A DNA stretch of 64,000 nt from contig NZ_JALNPR010000001.1 of the NCBI RefSeq assembly GCF_023541015.1, positions 62,001-126,000 on the forward strand, in the 5' to 3' direction. The DNA is from Marivivens donghaensis. Lineage in GTDB: Bacteria > Pseudomonadota > Alphaproteobacteria > Rhodobacterales > Rhodobacteraceae. Below, in pieces: positions 39,951 through 48,524 of the stretch; within the stretch, counting starts at the first letter, position 1, and every line of letters begins with the position of its first letter. The notes under the pieces are model-generated. The model was given only the letters and a program-made list of their open reading frames with translations. It did not search any database and was not told the origin of the DNA. Both the position numbers and the translations under genes were made by a program.

Positions 39951-39967
39951 GGTTTAGGAGAGTCAAA

Positions 39968-40297
39968 ATGGCAGACAACGTAACACCCCGCGTCCGCGTT
40001 CCCCGCGATGCAGCAGCTGGCGAATCCATCGTCATCAAGACGCTGATTTCGCACCCGATGGAATCCGGTCAGCGCAAAGACGGTGACGGCAACCTCATCC
40101 CGCGGTCAATCATCAACCGCTTCACTTGCGAATTTAACGGTCAGAGCGTGATTGATGTCACTCTCGAGCCAGCGATTTCGACAAACCCCTATTTCGAGTT
40201 CCAGTCTCTGGTGCCGGAATCAGGAACGTTCACCTTCACCTGGTACGATGACGACGGTTCGGTTTACACCGACACCAAAGACATCGCTGTCAGCTAA
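39968..40297 (+). CDS. soxZ: Sulfur carrier subunit SoxZ
   Basis: SoxZ (109 residues) is the small beta-sandwich partner of SoxY. The segments TPRVRVPRDA, IVIKTLISHPMESGQRKD and the ending FTFTWYDDDG are typical. There is no signal peptide, consistent with export bound to the Tat substrate SoxY. TTTAGGAGAG precedes the ATG. Confidence 0.95.
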   Translation: MADNVTPRVRVPRDAAAGESIVIKTLISHPMESGQRKDGDGNLIPRSIINRFTCEFNGQSVIDVTLEPAISTNPYFEFQSLVPESGTFTFTWYDDDGSVYTDTKDIAVS

Positions 40298-40327
40298 GGG
40301 TGAACCGTCAAAGGGAGGATCTTTAAT

Positions 40328-41173
40328 ATGAAGATGACGGTTCTTAAATCCGCTATCGCTGGCCTCGCACTCGTTGCGAGCGGTGCAATGGCAGAGGGTG
40401 GTTTCGAGATTAACGGAGAGATCTCGATCACCACTCACGCCGCTACACCTGATTATCTGGATGGTGCTCTGCCAGAGTTGATCTCTGGTTGGGAATTCCG
40501 TTCGGCTGACACTCAAGCAATGCAGCTCGATGACTTTGACAACCCAGGTATGCTGGCTGTTGAGGCCGCAATGGGCGCTTGGGACACGGTTGAGGGCACT
40601 GCAGAAAAATCCTGTGCATCCTGCCACGGCAGCGCAGAGGAAAGCATGGTCGGTATCCGTGCAGTTTATCCGAAATGGAACGAAACTGCTGGCGAAGTCC
40701 GCACCCTTGCGATGCAGATCAACAACTGCCGTACCGAGCAGATGGGCGCAGATGCGTGGAAATACGACGGCTCTGATATGTCGGGTATGGAAGCACTGAT
40801 CTCTGTCCAGTCGCGCGGTATGCCTGTGAACGTTGCAATCGACGGTCCCGTTGCTGCCACTTGGGAGCAGGGCCGCGAGATGTACTACACTCGCTACGGT
40901 CAACTGGAACTGTCGTGCGCAAACTGCCACGAACAGAACTACGACAACAACATTCGGGCTGACCACCTGTCGCAGGGTCAAATCAACGGCTTCCCGGCAT
41001 ACCGCCTGAAAACCGCTGGTCTGGTTCAGACACACAACCGCTTCAAAGGTTGTGTTCGCGACACCCGCGCCGAGACTTTCTCGCCGGGTTCGGCTGAATT
41101 CGTTGCTCTGGAACTCTATGTCGCGTCGCGCGGCAATGGCCTGAGCGTCGAAGCACCGTCGGTTCGTCCGTAA
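40328..41173 (+). CDS. soxA: Diheme cytochrome SoxA
   Basis: SoxA (281 residues) with SoxX forms the thiosulfate-conjugating enzyme. Two heme motifs are visible, Cys96-Ala-Ser-Cys99-His100 and Cys197-Ala-Asn-Cys200-His201. The cysteine of RFKGCVRDTRA (Cys242) is the persulfide axial ligand of the active-site heme. The signal peptide ends near residue 22. Having both hemes places it with the Rhodovulum/Paracoccus diheme type. A hairpin follows its stop before soxB. Confidence 0.96.
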   Translation: MKMTVLKSAIAGLALVASGAMAEGGFEINGEISITTHAATPDYLDGALPELISGWEFRSADTQAMQLDDFDNPGMLAVEAAMGAWDTVEGTAEKSCASCHGSAEESMVGIRAVYPKWNETAGEVRTLAMQINNCRTEQMGADAWKYDGSDMSGMEALISVQSRGMPVNVAIDGPVAATWEQGREMYYTRYGQLELSCANCHEQNYDNNIRADHLSQGQINGFPAYRLKTAGLVQTHNRFKGCVRDTRAETFSPGSAEFVALELYVASRGNGLSVEAPSVRP

Positions 41174-41182
41174 GAAATCAAG

Positions 41183-41210
41183 GCCCGCGCCAGCGATGGT
41201 GCGGGCTTTT
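41183..41210 (+). terminator. Stem-loop between soxA and soxB
   Basis: GCCCGCGCC (41183-41191) and GGTGCGGGC (41198-41206) form a 9-bp stem (one G-U pair) with a 6-base loop, followed by TTTT. It lies 10 bases after soxA and 51 before soxB. It looks like a working terminator or attenuator within the sox run. Confidence 0.72.
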
Positions 41211-41260
41211 GTCTATCCTGAAACATTCAAAAACAAGAATACGAAAAAGGATCGCTTGGT

Positions 41261-42964
41261 ATGATCTCACGCCGTGATTTTCTTCAGGCCAGTATGGCCG
41301 CTAGCGCCATCTGGGGTGCGTCCGGTTTTGGCAATTGGGGACGTTTGGCCGCGCAGCAGGTCTTGACCCAAGACGACCTGCTTTCGTTCGAAACCTTCGG
41401 CAACGTGTCGCTGATTCACATCACCGACATTCACGCCCAGCTCAAGCCGATCTATTTCCGCGAGCCTGAGATCAACCTCGGCGTTGGCGACAGCCGTGGC
41501 GCTGTTCCGCACGTAACGGGCGCAGACTTCCGCCGTCTTTATGGGATCGACGATGGATCGTCGTCGCATTACGCGCTGACCTACAATGACTTTGCCGCTC
41601 TGGGTAAAACCTACGGCAAGATGGGTGGCCTCGACCGCATTGCGACGGTCGTAAAGTCGATCCGCGCTGATCGTCCTGATGCGATCCTTCTGGACGGCGG
41701 TGACACATGGCACGGGTCTTACACCTGCTACCACACACAGGGTCAGGACATGGTGAACACCATGAACCTCCTTAAACCTGACGCAATGACGTTCCATTGG
41801 GAATTCACGCTGGGTTCTGACCGCGTCCGTGAACTGATCGCTGATCTGCCCTATGCCTCCCTCGGCCAGAACATCTTTGACAGCGAATGGGACGAACCTG
41901 CAGAAGATTTCGCACCCTATAAGTTCTTTGAACGTGGTGGCGTAAAGATCGCCGTTATCGGTCAAGCCTTCCCCTATATGCCAATCGCCAACCCAGGTTG
42001 GATGTTCCCTGAATACTCCTTCGGTATTCGTGACGAACGCATGCAGGAAATGGTCGATGAAGTGCGCGGCATGGGTGCCGAATGCGTTGTCGTCCTGTCG
42101 CACAACGGTTTCGACGTGGATAAGAAAATGGCGAGCCGCGTTCAGGGCATCGACGTGATCCTGTCGGGTCACACGCACGACGCGCTGCCCGAACCCGCCC
42201 TCGTCGGTGAAACGATCATCGTGGCCTCAGGCTCGAACGGTAAGTTCGTCAGCCGCGTTGACCTCGATATCCGCGATGGCCGCATGATGGGCTTCCGTCA
42301 CAAACTGATCCCGATCTTCTCTGACGTGATCGAAGCGGACGCAGAAATGACCGCAGCGATTGACGCCGAACGTGCCCCGTATGAGGCCGACCTGAACGAG
42401 GTCATCGGTACCGTTGCGGACGACACTACATTGTTCCGCCGTGGTAACTTTAACGGCTCGTGGGATGACCTAATCTGTGACGCGCTTCTGTCCGAACGTG
42501 ACGCAGAAATCGCAATGTCGCCTGGCGTGCGTTGGGGGCCGTCCATGATGCCGGGTCAGCAGATCACGCGCGAGGATCTCTGGAACGTCACCTCTATGAC
42601 TTATCCGAACGCGTATCGCACTGAAATGACAGGTGAATTCATTCACACCATCATGGAAGACGTCGCGGACAACATCTTTAACCCCGACCCATACTACCAG
42701 CAGGGCGGGGATATGGTTCGCATGGGTGGCCTCGGCTACCGCATCGACATCAATAAGCCGATTGGCGAGCGTATCTCTGACATTACGCTCCTCAAGTCAG
42801 GCGAAACACTCGATCCTTCCAAATCCTATGTGGTCGCGGGCTGGGCGAGTGTGAACGAAGGCACAGAAGGTCCTGAAATTTGGGACGTTGTTGAAAGCCA
42901 TATCCGCAAACTCGGCACCGTGTCCGTTGCACCGAATACTTCGGTGCAGGTCGTTGGTGCGTAA
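41261..42964 (+). CDS. soxB: Thiosulfohydrolase SoxB
   Basis: SoxB (567 residues) is the dimanganese enzyme that hydrolyses sulfate from SoxY-bound thiosulfonate. The N-terminus MISRRDFLQASMAAS is a twin-arginine signal. Metal-site motifs are LIHITDIHAQLKP, LLDGGDTWHGSYT, TFHWEFTLG and LSGHTHD. The 5-nucleotidase C-terminal domain starts near residue 385. Length agrees with the family (about 560). Its own start sits behind the soxA stem-loop, so its level may differ from soxXYZA. Confidence 0.96.
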   Translation: MISRRDFLQASMAASAIWGASGFGNWGRLAAQQVLTQDDLLSFETFGNVSLIHITDIHAQLKPIYFREPEINLGVGDSRGAVPHVTGADFRRLYGIDDGSSSHYALTYNDFAALGKTYGKMGGLDRIATVVKSIRADRPDAILLDGGDTWHGSYTCYHTQGQDMVNTMNLLKPDAMTFHWEFTLGSDRVRELIADLPYASLGQNIFDSEWDEPAEDFAPYKFFERGGVKIAVIGQAFPYMPIANPGWMFPEYSFGIRDERMQEMVDEVRGMGAECVVVLSHNGFDVDKKMASRVQGIDVILSGHTHDALPEPALVGETIIVASGSNGKFVSRVDLDIRDGRMMGFRHKLIPIFSDVIEADAEMTAAIDAERAPYEADLNEVIGTVADDTTLFRRGNFNGSWDDLICDALLSERDAEIAMSPGVRWGPSMMPGQQITREDLWNVTSMTYPNAYRTEMTGEFIHTIMEDVADNIFNPDPYYQQGGDMVRMGGLGYRIDINKPIGERISDITLLKSGETLDPSKSYVVAGWASVNEGTEGPEIWDVVESHIRKLGTVSVAPNTSVQVVGA

Positions 42965-42980
42965 GACAGGGGACCATAGG

Positions 42981-44255
42981 ATGGACACCAAATACAAAGG
43001 CACCAAGCCGTCCCGTCGTTCGTTCCTAACCGGAGCACTTGCCGCTGGCGGTGCTGCCGTTGGGACGACCTACGCGCGGGCGCAAGGCGCACCTGATCCT
43101 GCAATCACTGAAACCCAGCCATGGCGCCAGTTCCTTGGTGATGGTGTGGACGCAGCACCTTACGGTATGCCGTCGGAATACGAGGCTGACGTTATTCGTC
43201 GTCGCGTTCCGTGGCTGACCGCTGACGCTGTATCGTCGATCAACTTTACGCCGCTGCATGAACTCGACGGGATCATCACCCCGAACGGCCTGTGCTTTGA
43301 ACGTCACCACGGTGGCGTCGCGCATGTTGATCCCGCTGAATATCGCCTAATGATCAACGGCCTCGTGGAAAAAGAACTCGTGTTCACAATGGAAGACCTC
43401 ATGCGCTTCCCGCGTGAGAACCACGTTTACTTCCTCGAGTGTGCGGCGAACTCTGGCATGGAATGGGCGGGCGCGCAGCTGAATGGCTGTCAGTTCACCC
43501 ACGGCATGATCCACAACGTAATGTATACAGGCGTTCCGCTTCGTCTGCTTCTCGAAGAAGCTGGCGTGAAAACCAACGGCAAATGGCTGATGGTTGAAGG
43601 CGCGGATGCTGCGGGTATGAACCGTTCGATCCCGATCGAGAAAGCACTCGACGACTGCCTCATCGCGTTCAAAATGAACGGCGAGGCACTACGGCCAGAG
43701 CAGGGCTATCCTGTCCGCCTCGTTGTTCCCGGTTGGGAAGGCAACATGTGGATCAAATGGCTCCGTCGTATCGAAGTCGGTGACGAGCCTTGGCACGCAC
43801 GTGAAGAAACGTCGAAATACACTGACCTTCTCGAAGGCAGCATCGCGCGTCGCTTCACATGGGAAATGGACGCGAAATCGGTCATCACGAACCCGAGCCC
43901 GCAGGCTCCGATCACCCACGGCAAAGGTTGGACTGTTCTCACGGGTGTCGCTTGGTCTGGTCGTGGCACGATCCCACGTGTGGATGTGACCATCGATGGC
44001 GGTAAGAACTGGCATCAGGCGCGTATGTCTGGTCCGTCGCTCGATAAATCGATGCACCGCTTCTACTTCGAGTTTGAATGGGATGGCTCGCCGCTGCTTC
44101 TGCAGTCTCGTGCGCACGATAGCACTGGCTATGTCCAGCCAACCAAAGAAGAGCTGCGTCACTTCCGCGGCGAAAACTCGATCTACCACAACAACGGCAT
44201 CCAGACTTGGTATGTCAACGAAAACGGCGAGGCAGAAAATGTCGAAATTTCTTAA
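42981..44255 (+). CDS. soxC: Sulfur dehydrogenase molybdenum subunit SoxC
   Basis: SoxC (424 residues) is a sulfite-oxidase-fold molybdoprotein that, with SoxD, oxidises the outer sulfane sulfur on SoxY. The Moco-ligand cysteine is Cys154 in YFLECAANSGMEW. The Tat signal is SRRSFLTGALAAGG near residues 11-24. ATG 42981 is chosen; the frame is open to 42888 but that would overlap soxB. The 3' end overlaps soxD by 17 bases. Confidence 0.95.
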   Translation: MDTKYKGTKPSRRSFLTGALAAGGAAVGTTYARAQGAPDPAITETQPWRQFLGDGVDAAPYGMPSEYEADVIRRRVPWLTADAVSSINFTPLHELDGIITPNGLCFERHHGGVAHVDPAEYRLMINGLVEKELVFTMEDLMRFPRENHVYFLECAANSGMEWAGAQLNGCQFTHGMIHNVMYTGVPLRLLLEEAGVKTNGKWLMVEGADAAGMNRSIPIEKALDDCLIAFKMNGEALRPEQGYPVRLVVPGWEGNMWIKWLRRIEVGDEPWHAREETSKYTDLLEGSIARRFTWEMDAKSVITNPSPQAPITHGKGWTVLTGVAWSGRGTIPRVDVTIDGGKNWHQARMSGPSLDKSMHRFYFEFEWDGSPLLLQSRAHDSTGYVQPTKEELRHFRGENSIYHNNGIQTWYVNENGEAENVEIS

Positions 44256-45462
44256 GATTTTCGCCCCAGCAGCAACGGGCGCGGCGGGTATGCTCGCGCT
44301 GGCTTACACGGCCGCTGACCAGTTCATCGTAGATATTCCTGCGCCTATTCGCGAGGCTATCGCGATCAACGCTGCAGTTGCTGAAGAAGCCCGTGCAGAG
44401 GCCGAAGCCCGCGCTGCAGAGCTTGCGATGGCTGGCCTCGCGCCGTCGGCTGATGGTGGCTACGGTTTGGGTCGCGGTGCGCTCTCGGAAGAGGTTGCGG
44501 CATGGGATACGGACGTTCGTCCTGACGGACATGGCCTGCCTGTCGGTTCTGGTGACGTCTTCACTGGCGAAGAAGTGTTCGTCGAACGCTGCGCAATGTG
44601 CCACGGCGACTTTGGTGAGGCTGTTGGCCGTTGGCCTGTGCTCGCTGGTGGTCACGGCACGCTCGAGCATGAAGATCCGGTTAAAACCATCGGATCCTAC
44701 TGGCCGTATCTGTCGACCGTCTATGACTACGTGAAGCGCGCGATGCCTTTCGGTGATGCTACCTCGCTGTCCGATGACGAAGTTTACGCGATCACCGCAT
44801 ACCTTCTGTATGTGAACGATCTGGTTGATGACGACTTTGAACTCAGCAATGAGAACTTCCAAGACGTGCGTCTGCCGAACGAGGCAAACTTCATCGACGA
44901 CGACCGTATGACCACAGAAATTCCTGCATTTGTTCGTCCAGAAATCTGCATGGAAAACTGTAAAGATGCGGTTGAGATCACAATGCACGCGTCCGTTCTG
45001 GACGTGACGCCAGAGGAAACCGCTGCAAAAGCGGCCGCAGCCGCAGAAGCCGCCGCAGCGGCAGAAGCTGCTCCAGCCGCTGCCGTTGAAGAAGCTGCTA
45101 CTGCTGAAGTGACTGAAGCAGCCGCAGACGCTGCCCCATCGGCTGAACTGATTGCGGCAGGTGAGGGCGTATTCCGTCAGTGCCGTAGCTGTCACCAAGT
45201 CGGCGAAGGCGCTCGCAACGCAACGGGTCCTGCGCTGAATGGTGTTGTCGGCGCGCACATCGGCTCGGTTGATGGCTTCCGCTACTCCAATACGTTCAAA
45301 GATGCGAACGAAGCGGGTGACGTTTGGTCCGCCGACCGCCTGGCAGAGTTCCTCGCTGATCCGCGTGGGTCGATGGCAGGTACCAAAATGGCATTTGCTG
45401 GCCTTCGCACTCAGGAAGATATCGACGCGATCATTGCGTACCTGTCGACCTTCTCGCGCTAA
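44239..45462 (+). CDS. soxD: Diheme cytochrome SoxD
   Basis: SoxD (407 residues) passes electrons from SoxC to the respiratory chain. Two heme motifs are seen, Cys118-Ala-Met-Cys121-His122 and Cys315-Arg-Ser-Cys318-His319. They are joined by an Ala/Glu-rich linker at about 261-303. A leading hydrophobic stretch (7-25) is a signal peptide or anchor. The start lies inside the end of soxC, so the genes are coupled. A terminator follows, ending the sox run. Confidence 0.94.
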   Translation: MSKFLKIFAPAATGAAGMLALAYTAADQFIVDIPAPIREAIAINAAVAEEARAEAEARAAELAMAGLAPSADGGYGLGRGALSEEVAAWDTDVRPDGHGLPVGSGDVFTGEEVFVERCAMCHGDFGEAVGRWPVLAGGHGTLEHEDPVKTIGSYWPYLSTVYDYVKRAMPFGDATSLSDDEVYAITAYLLYVNDLVDDDFELSNENFQDVRLPNEANFIDDDRMTTEIPAFVRPEICMENCKDAVEITMHASVLDVTPEETAAKAAAAAEAAAAAEAAPAAAVEEAATAEVTEAAADAAPSAELIAAGEGVFRQCRSCHQVGEGARNATGPALNGVVGAHIGSVDGFRYSNTFKDANEAGDVWSADRLAEFLADPRGSMAGTKMAFAGLRTQEDIDAIIAYLSTFSR

Positions 45463-45468
45463 TACTTT

Positions 45469-45500
45469 CCCCGTCCGGCGCACCTGTCGGGCGGGGTTTT
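45469..45500 (+). terminator. Rho-independent terminator after soxD
   Basis: CCCCGTCCG (45469-45477) and CGGGCGGGG (45488-45496) form a 9-bp stem (one G-U pair) with a 10-base loop, followed by TTTT. It closes the sox transcript. Confidence 0.85.
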
Positions 45501-45582
45501 CCATTTCTCCGATATGATCCATGTCAAAGTCGGATCGCAGAGGTGGGATTAACCAGAGATCAACAGGAAGGGGCCCTTCGCC

Positions 45583-46017
45583 ATGACCCGCACCTTTGTC
45601 GCTGCGCTGCTAACTTTGACGATGACTGCCGCCTCTGCCCAAGAGGCCGCAACCACTTATGCCTTTGACGGTAGTTTTGACGACGCCACCTTTGGCGTCG
45701 AATCCGCTATTGTGGGCCGTGGTCTTGTGGTGGATTGGGTCAGTCACACAGGCGAAATGCTCAACCGCACTGGTGCCGATTTAGGTGCCGATCAGGTTAT
45801 CTTTGATCAAGCTGATATTTTCCAATTTTGTTCGGCCACCATCTCTCGGCAGATGATGGAAGCGGACCCTCTGAATATTGCCCATTGTCCTTATGCTGTG
45901 TTCGTTTTTGAACGCGAAGGCGAAGTTGTTGTGGGTTACCGAAACCAACCTGAAGGCGTGATGCAGGCTGTGCAAAGCTTGCTCGATGAAATCGCCCGCG
46001 AAGCTGTCGGAGAATAA
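45583..46017 (+). CDS. DUF302-domain periplasmic protein
   Basis: This 144-residue protein has a signal peptide (ending AASA near 19) and a DUF302 domain, seen as [20 protein letters not shown] and [23 protein letters not shown]302 proteins are often found near sulfur oxidation genes, but their function is not established. A single Cys (near 83) and another near 106 could matter. It stops two bases before hemA, so they are co-translated, and it has its own start after the soxD terminator. Confidence 0.78.
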   Translation: MTRTFVAALLTLTMTAASAQEAATTYAFDGSFDDATFGVESAIVGRGLVVDWVSHTGEMLNRTGADLGADQVIFDQADIFQFCSATISRQMMEADPLNIAHCPYAVFVFEREGEVVVGYRNQPEGVMQAVQSLLDEIAREAVGE

Positions 46018-46019
46018 CC

Positions 46020-47243
46020 ATGGACTATCAGAATTTCTTTGCCTCGGAGCTGAACAAGCTCCGCGAGGAAGGCAACTATCGCGTTTTTGCGGATCTTGAG
46101 CGTGAGCGTGGAAACTTCCCGAAGGCGGCGAACTTTGTTGAGGACGCGGTTCGCAAAGTATCGATCTGGTGTTCGAACGACTATCTCGGCATGGGTCAGC
46201 ACCCGAAGGTTCTGGAAGCGATGCATGATGCGCTGGATAAGGTGGGCGCTGGTGCTGGCGGCACGCGCAACATCTCTGGCACGACTCACCACCATGTTTT
46301 GCTCGAACGCGAGCTGGCCGATCTCCATGATAAAGAAGCGGCTCTTTTGTTCACCTCGGGCTATGTGTCGAACTGGGCTGCTCTGGGCACCTTGGCGTCG
46401 CGCATTCCGAATTGCCTTGTGATTTCCGATAGCCTTAACCACGCATCGATGATCGAAGGCATCCGCCATTCCAAAGCAGAGCGTAAGCTGTGGAAACACA
46501 ACGATCTAGCTCACCTCGAAGAACTCCTCGCCGAACAGCCGCTTGATCGTCCGAAACTGGTTGCGTTTGAATCGGTTTATTCGATGGACGGTGACATCGC
46601 TCCGATCAAAGAGATTTGCGATCTGGCCGAGAAATACAATGCGATGACCTATTTGGATGAGGTTCACGCCGTTGGCATGTATGGCCCGCGCGGTGGTGGT
46701 GTGGCGGAACGTGAAGGTCTGATGGACCGCGTGACCGTGATCGAAGGCACCTTGGGCAAAGCGTTCGGCGTTATGGGTGGATATATCACTGCAACGAAAG
46801 AACTCGTTGATTTCGTGCGGTCCTTTGCGTCGGGCTTTATCTTTACCACGGCTCTGCCGCCTACGGTCGCGGCTGGTGCCTGCGCCGCCATCAAACACCT
46901 CAAGCATTCGTCTGCTGAGCGTGAATCGCAGCAGGCAAAGGTTGCTCAGGTACGTGAACGGCTTGATGCGGCGGGTATCCCGCACATCGAAAATCCGAGC
47001 CACATTATTCCAGTAATGGTCGGCGATCCTGTGAAGTGTAAGTGGATTTCTGACGTTCTGATGGATCGCTACGGCATCTACATTCAGCCGATCAACTATC
47101 CGACAGTTCCCAAAGGCACTGAACGTCTGCGCATCACACCGTCCCCTGTTCACAGTCAAGAGGACATTGATACGCTTATCGGCGCTCTCGAAGAGCTCTG
47201 GGCGCAATGTGAATTGGCGCGAATGCCAATGGCGGCTCAATAA
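46020..47243 (+). CDS. hemA: 5-aminolevulinate synthase
   Basis: HemA (407 residues) condenses glycine and succinyl-CoA to ALA, the alphaproteobacterial (Shemin) entry to heme. The start [37 protein letters not shown] and the PLP lysine Lys247 ([14 protein letters not shown]) are conserved. It ends at a perfect bidirectional terminator. The position between sox genes that encode several c-type cytochromes is telling, since the Sox complex needs many hemes. Rhodobacterales often have a second ALA synthase elsewhere. Confidence 0.96.
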   Translation: MDYQNFFASELNKLREEGNYRVFADLERERGNFPKAANFVEDAVRKVSIWCSNDYLGMGQHPKVLEAMHDALDKVGAGAGGTRNISGTTHHHVLLERELADLHDKEAALLFTSGYVSNWAALGTLASRIPNCLVISDSLNHASMIEGIRHSKAERKLWKHNDLAHLEELLAEQPLDRPKLVAFESVYSMDGDIAPIKEICDLAEKYNAMTYLDEVHAVGMYGPRGGGVAEREGLMDRVTVIEGTLGKAFGVMGGYITATKELVDFVRSFASGFIFTTALPPTVAAGACAAIKHLKHSSAERESQQAKVAQVRERLDAAGIPHIENPSHIIPVMVGDPVKCKWISDVLMDRYGIYIQPINYPTVPKGTERLRITPSPVHSQEDIDTLIGALEELWAQCELARMPMAAQ

Positions 47244-47254
47244 TCCAGATACGA

Positions 47255-47279
47255 AAAGGGCGGCTCAGAGCCGCCCTTT
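47255..47279. terminator. Bidirectional terminator between hemA and soxH-like gene
   Basis: AAAGGGCGGCT (47255-47265) and AGCCGCCCTTT (47269-47279) form a perfect 11-bp stem with a CAG loop. A-rich bases precede it and CTTTT follows, serving two convergent genes. Confidence 0.88.
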
Positions 47280-47282
47280 CTT

Positions 47283-48182
47283 TTATGCTGCGACGAATTT
47301 GTAAGTGTCGCCCGATTTTTCGGCCCGTCCCACACCAGGGAAGGGGAAATGGAAGCCGATCATCGCCATTTGTTCGTTTGCGAGACGGTCGAGAAGCCGT
47401 TCGCGCGTCGCAATGCCCATGTCCTGATCTTGGTCCGAACCGCTCGCCCACGATGGGACTTCGAAGCCAACGTGGTGGTTACCGATCGCATCACCGATGA
47501 TCATCAGGCTGTCGGACCCACCGCGGATTTCGAACGATGTGTGACCCGGCGTGTGGCCATTGGTGGCGAAAGCGGAAATGCCAGACACAACCTCATCGCC
47601 GTCCTCAAAGGTCTCGAGGTAGTCTTCGATGGTTTGAAGATTGCGGATCGCGCCCGCAGCAAAGGCCATGCGCGCCTCACCGATGGCATTTGGCGTATTC
47701 GGGTCGAGCCAGAAATCACGTTCTGCCCGACTGATCATGTGTTTTGCATTATAGAACGCGGGTTCGTCAAAATCATCCAGAACGCCCCAGAGGTGGTCAG
47801 GGTGTGCGTGGGTAAAGATAACGTGAGTGACTTCTTCAGGCGTGACGCCGAGTGTGTCGAGCGAGTCGAGCAGACGCCCTGCGGTCGGCATGAAATTCGC
47901 GCCCGCACCGGTATCAAACAGCACAGTGTTCGTGCCATCGCGGAGCAGGGTGACGTTACAATCGGGCGTAAATTGGTCAGGCGTCAGGCCGTAGCGTGCG
48001 AGGATTTCGCCAGCGTCGCCAACCCGATCCCCGAGGATCATCGAGCCCGGCAAAACGAGGTTGCCGTCGGATAGCGTGTCGATCTTTAGGTTGCCCATTT
48101 CGACCGAAGCAAAGCTGCGGAATGGCAGGGTGCCCGTCAAAGCAGCCCCGCCCAACATTACAGCGCGTCTGGTAAGCTTCAT
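47283..48182 (-). CDS. soxH: SoxH-like MBL-fold hydrolase
   Basis: The 299-residue metallo-beta-lactamase-fold protein has the metal motif THAHPDH (His125, His127, Asp129, His130) and the later NGHTPGHTSFEI and IGDAIGNHHV. The N-terminus MKLTRRAVMLGGAALTG is a likely twin-arginine signal, so it is periplasmic. A homologue named SoxH sits at the end of several sox loci; it is not essential for thiosulfate oxidation in Paracoccus, and its substrate is unknown. ATG 48182 follows GGGAGGAG. The specific name is supported mainly by context. Confidence 0.78.
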   Translation of the reverse strand: MKLTRRAVMLGGAALTGTLPFRSFASVEMGNLKIDTLSDGNLVLPGSMILGDRVGDAGEILARYGLTPDQFTPDCNVTLLRDGTNTVLFDTGAGANFMPTAGRLLDSLDTLGVTPEEVTHVIFTHAHPDHLWGVLDDFDEPAFYNAKHMISRAERDFWLDPNTPNAIGEARMAFAAGAIRNLQTIEDYLETFEDGDEVVSGISAFATNGHTPGHTSFEIRGGSDSLMIIGDAIGNHHVGFEVPSWASGSDQDQDMGIATRERLLDRLANEQMAMIGFHFPFPGVGRAEKSGDTYKFVAA

Positions 48183-48330
48183 TGTAACTCCTCCCAAGTC
48201 ACATTCATATGTTTGTATATGTAGCGCTTTTGTTCGCTTTCGCCTAGTCATTGCGTGATGGCGCAAATGAAATGCAAAGAGTCGCATTTTCCCACTGGAC
48301 GGGGGTCGAAAAATTTCCTATCGGAAACAT

Positions 48331-48480
48331 ACGTGTTCGGGAGAACTGGATCACCAGTGCCGAAGGAGCAACCGCCCCAGGAAACTCTCAGGCAAAAGGA
48401 CCTTACACGTATCAACACTCTGGAGAGTGACGCGACAGCGTCCGCCGAAGGGATAACGATCTCAGGCGCAATGGACAGAG
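48331..48480 (+). ncRNA. Tandem glycine riboswitch
   Basis: Two glycine aptamers lie in tandem upstream of gcvT. Aptamer I (48331-48410) is closed by ACGTG/CACGT and shows GCCGAAGGAGCAA and ACTCTCAGGCAAAAGGAC. Aptamer II (48418-48480) is closed by CTCTG/CAGAG and shows GCCGAAGGGATAAC and TCTCAGGCGCAATGGAC. These are the conserved core strings. Position before a gcv operon fits an on-switch that activates glycine breakdown. The wider gap 48183-48524 between soxH and gcvT otherwise holds only a short TTGCG/CGCAA inverted repeat (48251-48266) and no clear promoter. Confidence 0.95.
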
Positions 48481-48524
48481 GGGGCATCATGAAACGGGCC
48501 ATTGGTCCGGATGCTGGAGGCAGT

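Noticed and set aside
44215-45522. 435-residue open frame opposite soxD
   Set aside because: It runs through the soxD terminator and lacks any family pattern.
45549-45563. FNR-like box before DUF302-hemA (TTAAC-N5-ATCAA)
   Set aside because: The spacer is five instead of four bases and the left half has only three of five consensus bases.
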